DNA of 14,915 nucleotides from Tannerella sp. GTDB taxonomy: Bacteria > Bacteroidota > Bacteroidia > Bacteroidales > Tannerellaceae. Positions 1-6,718 of the stretch are shown piece after piece. The stretch lies in assembly GCA_031261145.1 (NCBI GenBank), contig JAISJX010000320.1, positions 1 to 14,915 on the forward strand, in the 5' to 3' direction. The notes beneath the pieces were generated by a model. That model worked only from the letters and a program-made list of their open reading frames with translations. It was not told the origin of the DNA and searched no databases. Both the position numbers and the translations under genes were made by a program. Every line of letters begins with the position of its first letter. Position 1 is the stretch's first letter.

Positions 1-1046
1 TCCGTCCGCATATAGTCTCCTGAGCGGATGGTTTGCTGCAAACGGAGGTCGCGGTTCTTCACTTCTTCCGTGAACGGGGTGGTGCGATACGCCGGATTAT
101 CCGTAAAAGAAGTCCCGTCCAGCATAAGGTAGGAATTGATGAACCGGCGGGTTAAAGCCGGACGGTTCCCGTAGGTGGGGCTGACGGTTTTCCGGTTTCT
201 TGAACTGTAGGTTTGCAAGGCGGCGTCTAAAGCTACACAAAGGATAGTCTCATCGGTGTAAGGCTGTTTCTGGAGAAACATATCGCGATAGGCATTTGCG
301 CCCTGACGGAGCGAAAAGCCGGTAATGGCGTCGGCGGTATTCACCACTTCCTGATACCAGGTATTGGCCGTGTTTTGCTTGCCGTAAGCAATATGATACT
401 TCCTTAAGGAAGCTTCGTACAGGCATACCCTGGTTTTATACGCCCTGACTGCATTTTGCGTGATGCGCGTACACGAGGGGTCGGTAGTCAGGGTGATATG
501 TTCGATGGCGTAATTGAGGTCGGCCAATACATGTTCCATCACTTCAAAGCGATCGGTACGCGGCCCGTAAAGGGTGGCTTCGTCACTCACGTCGATAGGG
601 TGGTCAATCCAGGGCACATCGCCAAAGCGTTTTACCTTTTCGAAATAGAAATAGGCGCGGAAGAAATGCGCTAACCCCAGGTAATGCTCCTTTTCGGGCA
701 CAACGCTTTTTTCGCAGTTTTCAATAAAATAGTTGATATTGCGAAGATCTGTCCATGTCCATCCCGAACTGGTGACAGGACTGAGCGCATTGGGCAGGAA
801 CCGGGTATCCACTCCGTTGCGGGCGACAATATCGGAATTGTCGTCTATCAAAAACACGCCGTCGTAAGGAGTAGGCAGCATCTCATAGAAAGAGTTAGTG
901 TAGAGTTCCAAACCGCTTTTCGATTCAAAGACAGCCGTTTTGGAAGCCGAAGCCTGGGGAAACTCGCTCAGGTCGCAGGCGGTGAAACAAACGGCCATAC
1001 ACAAGCCGGCAAACAGGTATTTGCTTATATTGGTTCTGTTTTTCAT
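1..1046 (-). CDS. SusD/RagB-like glycan-binding surface lipoprotein (SusD-1), C-terminus cut by window edge
   Basis: This reading frame is open from an ATG at 1046 to the left edge (348 complete codons, no stop), so only the N-terminal part is present. It begins with a lipoprotein signal: a hydrophobic stretch ending in FTAC with Cys24 as the lipidation site. Residues 35-55 (VFESKSGLELYTNSFYE) and 120-150 (HYLGLAHFFRAYFYF, then FGDVPW) are typical of the SusD/RagB N-terminal helical, TPR-like fold. Family role: an outer-membrane lipoprotein that binds glycan on the cell surface and acts as the lid of a partner SusC channel. It begins 11 bp after the stop of SusC-1, the usual susC-susD order, so the two are almost certainly co-transcribed and translationally close. 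The residue after Cys24 is Asp, compatible with a surface-export signal. Ligand unknown. Confidence 0.93.
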   Translation of the reverse strand, partial: MKNRTNISKYLFAGLCMAVCFTACDLSEFPQASASKTAVFESKSGLELYTNSFYEMLPTPYDGVFLIDDNSDIVARNGVDTRFLPNALSPVTSSGWTWTDLRNINYFIENCEKSVVPEKEHYLGLAHFFRAYFYFEKVKRFGDVPWIDHPIDVSDEATLYGPRTDRFEVMEHVLADLNYAIEHITLTTDPSCTRITQNAVRAYKTRVCLYEASLRKYHIAYGKQNTANTWYQEVVNTADAITGFSLRQGANAYRDMFLQKQPYTDETILCVALDAALQTYSSRNRKTVSPTYGNRPALTRRFINSYLMLDGTSFTDNPAYRTTPFTEEVKNRDLRLQQTIRSGDYMRT

Positions 1047-1057
1047 GATTGTCTGAT

Positions 1058-4000
1058 TTAAAAGTTAACACTTAAGCCGAAAGAAACCGATTTCAACATC
1101 GGATAATTGAATCCGTCTCCGGAACCGCCTGCCGAGTCGCTGTTGAGTTCCGTCTGGCCGCTTCCCGCCCCGTAGATACTGGTGACGTCAATATCCCTTG
1201 TCAGTTTGTACATGGGCGACCATGTACACAGGTTTTCACCTGAAACATAGACCCTGATGTCGTTGGCGCCGACTTTGGCTACAATCTTCTTAGGGAGGGT
1301 ATAACCCACATTCAGGCTTTTCAAACGGATATAAGCTACGTTTTGCAGGTAACGGTCGTTCTTCAGCCTGAGCATGCCATTGCCGTTTTGCGCCACATAA
1401 CCGACTAAGAGCGGCAGGTAAGCGTCAAAATTCTGAAGTTCGGGGCGGAACATTTTGTCTTCCTGCCAGCGCGGATAGTCGTTGTAAGGACGGTTGTACT
1501 GCCCCCAGAAAGGAGATTCGCTTGAAGGATACCATTGTTGTTTCATTACTCCCTGGAAGAACGAGGAAAGGAAAAACCCGTTCCAGTCGGCTCCCAGCGT
1601 GATGCCGTAAACATAACGCGGCGTCGTGTTGCCGATGATAGACTTGTCGCCCGAATCGCCTACGCGGTCCAAACCCTGGTAGATGACGTCATCGCCGTCG
1701 AGATTCCTGAACTTCAAGTCGCCTACGTAGTTTTTCCGTGTGTTGTGGTTGAGAATATTGCTTTGGGAGGGCGAGTTGGCGATTTCTTCATCCGAGCTGA
1801 ATATGCCCTCTACCCTGTACCCCCATATTTCCCCGAGCGTCTGCCCTTCGTAATAGTCGCTCAGGTTTTTTTCCGGGTTGTAATACTGGGTGATGATGGC
1901 CTTGTAATCCGACACCGTGAAACGGATGTTGTAATCGAACCGTTTACCCGCCAGCGGGAATTTATCCATCCAATTGATGGATACTTCCCATCCGGTGGTT
2001 TCCAGATTAGCGTAGTTACCCTTAGGCACAGTAGCCCCGAAAATGGCGGGAACGCTCGGTCCGACAGTGTACATGTTTTTCGTCCAGCGGCGGTAGAAGT
2101 CGCCCGAGAAACTCAGCCGGCTGTTCAAACTGCTGATGTCCAAGCCGGCGTTTCCGGTCGTTGCGGTTTCCCAGGTCAGGCTGTTGGGCACTACATCGGG
2201 CTGGACAGTCCGTTGCGGACGGGTTCCGTTGATGATACGTTCGGACTGTTTGATGACGAAATTCTCGCTGAAAGTATAGGGGTCGATAGACCCGTTGCCC
2301 AGCGAGCCGTAGGAAACGCGGAGTTTAACGTTGGAAAGCGCACCGGGATCGACATGCCAGAAGGATTCTTCGGAGAGCCGCCATCCGGCGGATACCGAGG
2401 GGAAGAAAGCCCATTGCTGACTGTCGGGGAACTTGGAAGAACCGTCGTAGCGTCCGTTGACTTCCAAAAGGTAGCGTTCCCTGAAATTGTAATTCACGCG
2501 GAAGAAGCCGCCGGCTATCCTCCATTTTCGATAACCGCCGGTAGTGGTGATGTTTTCCCCCAGGCTGAGATTGATGTCTTTGGCGTCTTCGTACACGATA
2601 CCGTTGCGTTGCATCTGGACGTTTTTATAGACCGATTGCTCATAGTTGTATCCTGCCAGGAGATTGAAATTATGCGTTTGGTTAATGGACTTGATATAAT
2701 TGGCATATACGTTGGTCGCTATGTATGCCGTTGTTGAGCGGCGTTCCTGCAGGTCGTTCGTGTTGGCGCCGGTATAGCCTGTCACCCCTTCGTAACGGCT
2801 GTAGGGCACTTGTACGCGGACGCGCTGGTGGCCGTATTCCGTATTCTGGTAGGAAAAGTCTGCACGGAGGGTCAGGCTCTTATCGAAAAATTCGGCTTTC
2901 GCCCCCGTTTTGTTTTTGAAGACGTGCTGGCTGAGGTCGGCGGCGCTTTTTCCCAGGTACATGTCGCCTACCGTATAGGCTGACGAGAAAGAGAGGGTTC
3001 CGTCGGGGTTGAGCAAAGGCAAAAGCGGGTTGCCTTCGTCAGCTATGTTACGCCAAATGTTGTCGCCCTCGCCTACATTCACCGGCTGGTGATAACTCAT
3101 CGTCGAATATTCCGTGTTGTTTTCCACTTGCAGCCAACGGGTAAACTGCACCATCCCCTTGGCGCGAAGGTTGTAAGCCGAATATTTATCCGTGTTGTAA
3201 CGGAACAAGCCGTCTTCGCCGTTGTAACGCCCGGTTACATAAAACGAGGCCATATCATTGCCGCCCGAAACGGATACGTTGTGATCCTGCGCAAAGAAAC
3301 TGTCCTTGTACAATTCCTTGTACCAATCGGTGCTGTAATAATACGCGTAAGCGCCGGTATTGGGATCCACCTCTATCCGCGGCAGGGAAGGGTCTTCCCA
3401 TCTCCGCTTGATTTCGGCCAGATAAGCCGGCGAAAACGACATTGTCTTGTTGACAGCCGTAGGGGTATTCCCGTTGTCGTTCCATCTTGACCAGGCGTCG
3501 CTGAAATTCTGCGCCCAGGGATACGAATCAGTGATATGGTCGGGAATTGTCGTGGGGCTCTTGGATGAGAAATTAGCCGTGTAAGTTATTGTGGTTTTGC
3601 CTTGGGATGCCGATTTGGTGGTAATCAGCACGACGCCGAAAGCCGCACGGGCTCCGTAGATGGAGGCCGAGGCAGCGTCTTTCAATACGGAGACGCTCTC
3701 AATGTCATTCGGATTCAGCATGCGAGGGTCGCCTTCCACACCGTCAATCAGCACCAGGGCGTTACCTCCCTGTCCAATAGACGTAGTCCCGCGGATATTG
3801 TACGAAGGCGATTGCGTCGGCTTGCCGTCGAGCAACTTGATGTTCAGGTTGGGAATAGCGCCGACCAATCCTTGCGTGATGTTGTTAATGGGGCGTTTTT
3901 CGAACACCTCGGAAGAGACCTGGTCAACGGCGCCGGTCAGGTTCACCTTCTTTTGCGTTCCATACCCTACGACTACCACTTCTTCGAGCGCCTGGCTGTT

Positions 4001-4372
4001 TTCTGCCAGTACGATGGTGAGGGCGGTGCGATTGTTTACCGCTACTTCCTGCGTGCTAAAACCGATATAGGAAATGACGAGGGTAGCGTTGGACGGTACG
4101 TTCAAACTGAATTTGCCATCCATGTCCGTTACGATTCCGTTAGCCGTTCCTTTTTCTACTACATTCACGCCGATAACCGACTCGCCTCTGGTATCGGTAA
4201 CGACACCCGTGACAGTAACCCGGCTTTGTTGCCCGGCGACCGGTTCAGCCGTTGACAGTGAAAGAGTTGGCGTTTGAGGATAGGTTTTTGCGAAAACGGT
4301 TCCTATTCCGGTGAGCAATAGAAAAACGGTAATTTTCAAGATTCTTGAATTTGCAAAATTGTTGTTTTCCAT
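1058..4372 (-). CDS. SusC/RagA-family TonB-dependent outer-membrane transporter (SusC-1)
   Basis: A complete 1104-residue protein, normal for the family (about 1000-1150). Residues 1-28 look like a signal peptide (hydrophobic ITVFLLLTGIGTVFA, cleavage near Ala28). Residues 53-123 form a carboxypeptidase-regulatory-like beta-sandwich (VTGVVTDTRGESVIGVNV through SYIGF). The SusC box EEVVVVGYG is at 130-138, the plug domain follows to about 255 with KDAASASIYGARAAFG at 231-246, and the rest is a 22-strand-type barrel ending in an aromatic residue (SVNF). Family role: TonB-energised import of oligosaccharides through the outer membrane with a SusD lid. No full STN (secretin/TonB N-terminal) domain is present, so direct signalling to an anti-sigma factor is not expected. 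Residues 30-52 may be an STN remnant. The start gives a sensible signal peptide and lies about 43 nt downstream of a predicted promoter. Base composition is GC-richer than SusC-2. Confidence 0.96.
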   Translation of the reverse strand: MENNNFANSRILKITVFLLLTGIGTVFAKTYPQTPTLSLSTAEPVAGQQSRVTVTGVVTDTRGESVIGVNVVEKGTANGIVTDMDGKFSLNVPSNATLVISYIGFSTQEVAVNNRTALTIVLAENSQALEEVVVVGYGTQKKVNLTGAVDQVSSEVFEKRPINNITQGLVGAIPNLNIKLLDGKPTQSPSYNIRGTTSIGQGGNALVLIDGVEGDPRMLNPNDIESVSVLKDAASASIYGARAAFGVVLITTKSASQGKTTITYTANFSSKSPTTIPDHITDSYPWAQNFSDAWSRWNDNGNTPTAVNKTMSFSPAYLAEIKRRWEDPSLPRIEVDPNTGAYAYYYSTDWYKELYKDSFFAQDHNVSVSGGNDMASFYVTGRYNGEDGLFRYNTDKYSAYNLRAKGMVQFTRWLQVENNTEYSTMSYHQPVNVGEGDNIWRNIADEGNPLLPLLNPDGTLSFSSAYTVGDMYLGKSAADLSQHVFKNKTGAKAEFFDKSLTLRADFSYQNTEYGHQRVRVQVPYSRYEGVTGYTGANTNDLQERRSTTAYIATNVYANYIKSINQTHNFNLLAGYNYEQSVYKNVQMQRNGIVYEDAKDINLSLGENITTTGGYRKWRIAGGFFRVNYNFRERYLLEVNGRYDGSSKFPDSQQWAFFPSVSAGWRLSEESFWHVDPGALSNVKLRVSYGSLGNGSIDPYTFSENFVIKQSERIINGTRPQRTVQPDVVPNSLTWETATTGNAGLDISSLNSRLSFSGDFYRRWTKNMYTVGPSVPAIFGATVPKGNYANLETTGWEVSINWMDKFPLAGKRFDYNIRFTVSDYKAIITQYYNPEKNLSDYYEGQTLGEIWGYRVEGIFSSDEEIANSPSQSNILNHNTRKNYVGDLKFRNLDGDDVIYQGLDRVGDSGDKSIIGNTTPRYVYGITLGADWNGFFLSSFFQGVMKQQWYPSSESPFWGQYNRPYNDYPRWQEDKMFRPELQNFDAYLPLLVGYVAQNGNGMLRLKNDRYLQNVAYIRLKSLNVGYTLPKKIVAKVGANDIRVYVSGENLCTWSPMYKLTRDIDVTSIYGAGSGQTELNSDSAGGSGDGFNYPMLKSVSFGLSVNF

Positions 4373-4413
4373 AAAATGTATTGTTTTTCAGTTATATAAA
4401 AATTCCCTCACTA

Positions 4414-4450
4414 TCAGATGCAAAATTAAATAAATAAATGTAAACGAAAC
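4414..4450 (-). promoter_or_regulatory. Predicted Bacteroidetes-type promoter of susC-1
   Basis: Read on the minus strand, 4428-4421 is TAATTTTG, an exact match to the Bacteroides -7 consensus TAnnTTTG. The -33 element (TTTG consensus) is weaker: TTTC at 4449-4446, 17 bp upstream rather than the usual 19-21. Transcription would start near 4415, giving a leader of about 40 nt before the ATG at 4372, which is a usual length. The weak -33 match is what would be expected of a promoter that depends on an activator. Confidence 0.55.
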
Positions 4451-4474
4451 TTTATGCTTGAAAATATTTATGCT
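4451..4474. repeat. 8-bp direct repeat just upstream of the susC-1 promoter
   Basis: TTTATGCT occurs at 4451-4458 and again at 4467-4474 (AGCATAAA on the coding strand of susC-1), a 16-bp period. The pair abuts the predicted -33 region of susC-1. This is the position where an activator binding direct repeats would contact RNA polymerase. The motif is short and AT-rich, so chance cannot be excluded. Confidence 0.4.
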
Positions 4475-4515
4475 ATACATGAGTATTCCCGGGCAGATGG
4501 TGATATATGAAAACA

Positions 4516-4639
4516 AAAACCCCTGCGTTTTATACTTTCGACAATTGTCAAAAGAAAATTAAACAATTGTCGAAAATGATTTATACAATTGTCAAAAGAA
4601 ATTTCAATAATTGTCGAAAGAATAAAACGTATGGGTTTT
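4516..4639. repeat. 124-bp imperfect inverted repeat (33-bp arms)
   Basis: The arm at 4516-4548 is the reverse complement of the arm at 4607-4639 at 29 of 33 positions, including uninterrupted blocks of 12 bp (CTTTCGACAATT) and 8 bp (CGTTTTAT). The 58-bp centre is itself symmetric in layout: two further ACAATTGT palindromes lie at equal distances from the axis at 4577.5. No open reading frame or obvious target-site duplication flanks it. It lies upstream of the susC-1 promoter and downstream of the susD-2 terminator, so a protein-binding role on DNA is more likely than an RNA role. Confidence 0.8.
4535..4620. promoter_or_regulatory. Array of four palindromes at exact 22-bp spacing (putative operator)
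   Basis: Four copies of (A)CAATTGT-type palindromes have centres at 4544.5, 4566.5, 4588.5 and 4610.5, exactly 22 bp apart, about two helical turns. Copies 1-3 are ACAATTGTC and copy 4 is ATAATTGTC. Each is followed by a [A/G]AAA tract, so the right half-site TTGTCRAAA recurs four times. Copy 1 also has a full left half (CTTTCGACAA). The array lies about 120-205 bp upstream of the predicted susC-1 transcription start. Same-face, helically phased sites fit cooperative binding of a dimeric or tandem regulator. AraC-type DNA-binding domains, as in PUL hybrid two-component regulators, often use half-sites about 21 bp apart. No regulator gene is visible here, so the binder is unknown. Confidence 0.6.
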
Positions 4640-4742
4640 GATATCTATCCGGCATAGTAAGTGTTTTAGAACGGAGGCAAGGATTCAGACCAGGCAAAAG
4701 TTCTTTCTACTACCCATCTTTGGGGAGGGGGGAGCGAATTAA

Positions 4743-4778
4743 ATCGCCCGGTAAAAATTTTCATTCTTACCGGGCGAT
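4743..4778 (-). terminator. Hairpin terminator after susD-2
   Basis: A perfect 12-bp inverted repeat (ATCGCCCGGTAA at 4743-4754 and its complement at 4767-4778) encloses a 12-nt loop. It lies 34 bp past the susD-2 stop. On the minus strand the stem is followed by TTTAATTCG, a modest U-tract, so it is probably an intrinsic terminator or a 3'-end-stabilising hairpin. It would insulate susC-1 from readthrough. Confidence 0.75.
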
Positions 4779-4812
4779 ATAAATAGCGTTTATCCGATTT
4801 ACCGGAATAAAT

Positions 4813-6705
4813 TTATCTGTTTTCCCATCCGGGCGTTTGGGTTAAAGTGAACCCCTTGTCTTTATAAGACTGAATTTCGTTCTTACCTACGGGAGATAAA
4901 TACACTTCATCCCCAAAGGCGTTACGCGCCTTCGCTCCGTTCACCCGGAAGAAGCCCACCATATCCGCAGCGTTGCTTCCGTTATAGGTAACTAAAGCGC
5001 CATCCGCCTTTCTTACCGTCAATACCCCTTCATAAGCTTTTGCCAAATAAGTAGGCAGTTCGGCAGAGATGTTCACCCAGGGACCAAACATCGTATCGGG
5101 ATACTTGTTGTTGTCCATATACTCAATCTTCTTCCAGCGCCTGATGTCTTGATAGCGGGAATACTCATGCACAAACTCCATCCGGCGTTCGCGGCGAATT
5201 TCCCACATCAAAGGCGATACATCAGCATCACGAGCCGGGTCGTCGGGTAGAGCAGCCAGCAGTAAGGGCTTCGTTTGTTGTACACCCTTATCTATGGCTA
5301 CCTGATCCAATGGCCGGCTGCGGATCGCATTAACAGACTTGTCCAAATCCGCTTGTGTGACAGCCGCACCGCCATAAGATTCAGCCAGCGCCGCTTTTGC
5401 TTCAATCCAAGCCAGCGCCACTTCCGCCAAACGAAGGCAAGGCGCATCATTGGTATTCGTACTCGACTTGTATTTGTCGGGCAACTCTCCGCTGCGATTA
5501 TAATAGGTAGCCCCTTCACGACTGGTAAATTTTTGCGAGTAAAGCAAAGTAGGGGTAATCGTTATAGGCTTGAGACCGCCCTGATCAGGATAGCTGATAA
5601 AGTCAAAGAAAGTGGATTCAAAGCGTGGGTCGCGAGTCTTTGCCAGGCTTGCCAGACTGAAATCATCTGCTCCGGGCACAGCGGATTGCTGGTAAGGCAA
5701 ACCATCGTTGCAGATAAACGACTTGATGAGCGCCAGGTTGCCCGTACCGAAATCTTGTGATTCCACGCCATTGGAATAAGAAGCCAGGCAGTGCGTCGTT
5801 TGGCCTGCAGTGTAATTACGGTACATAATAACTTCCGGATGTCCCTTCAAGTCTTCAGATCCGAACAAAGAACGGAAGTCCCTGGCGAAGCTGTATTTAC
5901 CGCTATTCATAACTACCTCGGCAGCGCTAACCGCTAATTCCAGATACTTCCTTGCACGATCGGCATCCATGTTATGATACTTCTGCCAAGTGCCTTCAAA
6001 CAGCATAATGTTGGCCGTATAACCGGCAATCACATATTTATTAACAGTCAAATCACCATCAGCAACGCGCGAGTTCTCTATGGCATACTTCAGGTCATCA
6101 TAAACAGCATCCATCACTACGCCACGAGGATCACGGTCCTTATACATACTTGTCAAATCAGTTTCATCCACCGGCGCATCATAATAAGGCACATCGCCAA
6201 AGGAAAGCGTCAAACGGTAATATTCAAAAGCGCGGAAGAAACGACCCACGGAAGTCCAGTGTTTGTAAGCTTCGTCCGTAAGATTGGGTTTCGTCACCCT
6301 GTCCAAGCGTTCCAGCAGGATATTAGACTTGCGCACCCAGGCGAAGTTCCACATTTCACCATTCCACCACGTACGCCAATCGGCCCCTTGCAGCGGGGAA
6401 TTAGCTTGAGCGACAGTAGCCGGTGTTGTGCTTGGAAATGGGTCTTGCGTACCCGGAGTAGCCAAATCATCGTTGATATAATAACCCCTCAAAGGAGTGT
6501 AAACAACACCGAACGCCGCATTGTAACCGGTAAAGTACTGCGGATAATACTCATTGCAATACAAACGAATATCGTTCTCATTTCTCCAAAACGTATCATC
6601 CGTATATTTTGTTAACTGCGGACGATCCAGCACCTCGTCGCTGCATGACACAAAAGAAAGTGACATGAAGGCGATGGCTGCAAATACACATATATATCTT
6701 TTCAT
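4813..6705 (-). CDS. SusD/RagB-like glycan-binding surface lipoprotein (SusD-2)
   Basis: A complete 630-residue protein, at the long end of the SusD range. A lipoprotein signal ends at FVSC with Cys21, followed by SDE, an acidic stretch compatible with surface export. The SusD N-terminal pattern appears at about 153-176 (VGRFFRAFEYYRLTLSFGDVPYYD, abbreviated: RAFEYY then GDVP). The conserved C-terminal SusD motif is at 499-525 (LMWEIRRERRMEF, then DIRRW). Family role: surface capture of a glycan and gating of the partner SusC. It begins 13 bp after the SusC-2 stop, so it is in the same transcript, and it is followed by a strong hairpin. It is divergent from SusD-1 in the regions visible, which suggests a different ligand. 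Confidence 0.96.
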   Translation of the reverse strand: MKRYICVFAAIAFMSLSFVSCSDEVLDRPQLTKYTDDTFWRNENDIRLYCNEYYPQYFTGYNAAFGVVYTPLRGYYINDDLATPGTQDPFPSTTPATVAQANSPLQGADWRTWWNGEMWNFAWVRKSNILLERLDRVTKPNLTDEAYKHWTSVGRFFRAFEYYRLTLSFGDVPYYDAPVDETDLTSMYKDRDPRGVVMDAVYDDLKYAIENSRVADGDLTVNKYVIAGYTANIMLFEGTWQKYHNMDADRARKYLELAVSAAEVVMNSGKYSFARDFRSLFGSEDLKGHPEVIMYRNYTAGQTTHCLASYSNGVESQDFGTGNLALIKSFICNDGLPYQQSAVPGADDFSLASLAKTRDPRFESTFFDFISYPDQGGLKPITITPTLLYSQKFTSREGATYYNRSGELPDKYKSSTNTNDAPCLRLAEVALAWIEAKAALAESYGGAAVTQADLDKSVNAIRSRPLDQVAIDKGVQQTKPLLLAALPDDPARDADVSPLMWEIRRERRMEFVHEYSRYQDIRRWKKIEYMDNNKYPDTMFGPWVNISAELPTYLAKAYEGVLTVRKADGALVTYNGSNAADMVGFFRVNGAKARNAFGDEVYLSPVGKNEIQSYKDKGFTLTQTPGWENR

Positions 6706-6718
6706 TGCTTATTCTATT

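Larger units (their letters stand above)
4373..4812. other. 440-bp regulatory intergenic region between susD-2 and susC-1
   Basis: No credible gene is present. From right to left (direction of transcription) it holds a 12-bp-stem hairpin terminator close behind susD-2 (4743-4778), about 100 bp with no recognisable signal apart from a G-rich run near 4720-4736, a large dyad with a phased palindrome array (4516-4639), a short direct repeat (4451-4474), and a -7 promoter box (4421-4428) with its AT-rich leader for susC-1. This order separates the two SusCD pairs transcriptionally and suggests that susC-1/susD-1 have their own control region. Confidence 0.75.

Noticed and set aside
1535..2737. 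400-codon plus-strand open frame antisense to SusC-1
   Set aside because: SusC-1 on the other strand has unambiguous family motifs throughout; the antisense frame has no recognisable domain and is a by-product of GC-rich codon usage.
4541..4628. CRISPR-like array
   Set aside because: The period is only 22 bp, the conserved core is about 10 bp, the intervening sequence is itself related A/T-rich DNA, and no cas genes are present.
4516..4639. Insertion sequence
   Set aside because: There is no transposase frame and no adjoining target duplication; GATAT occurs on both sides (4502-4506 and 4640-4644) but not at matching distances from the arms. A non-autonomous element remains possible and is noted in the findings.
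4715..4736. G-quadruplex in the G-rich run
   Set aside because: Only one or two contiguous G tracts exist, not four separated runs.
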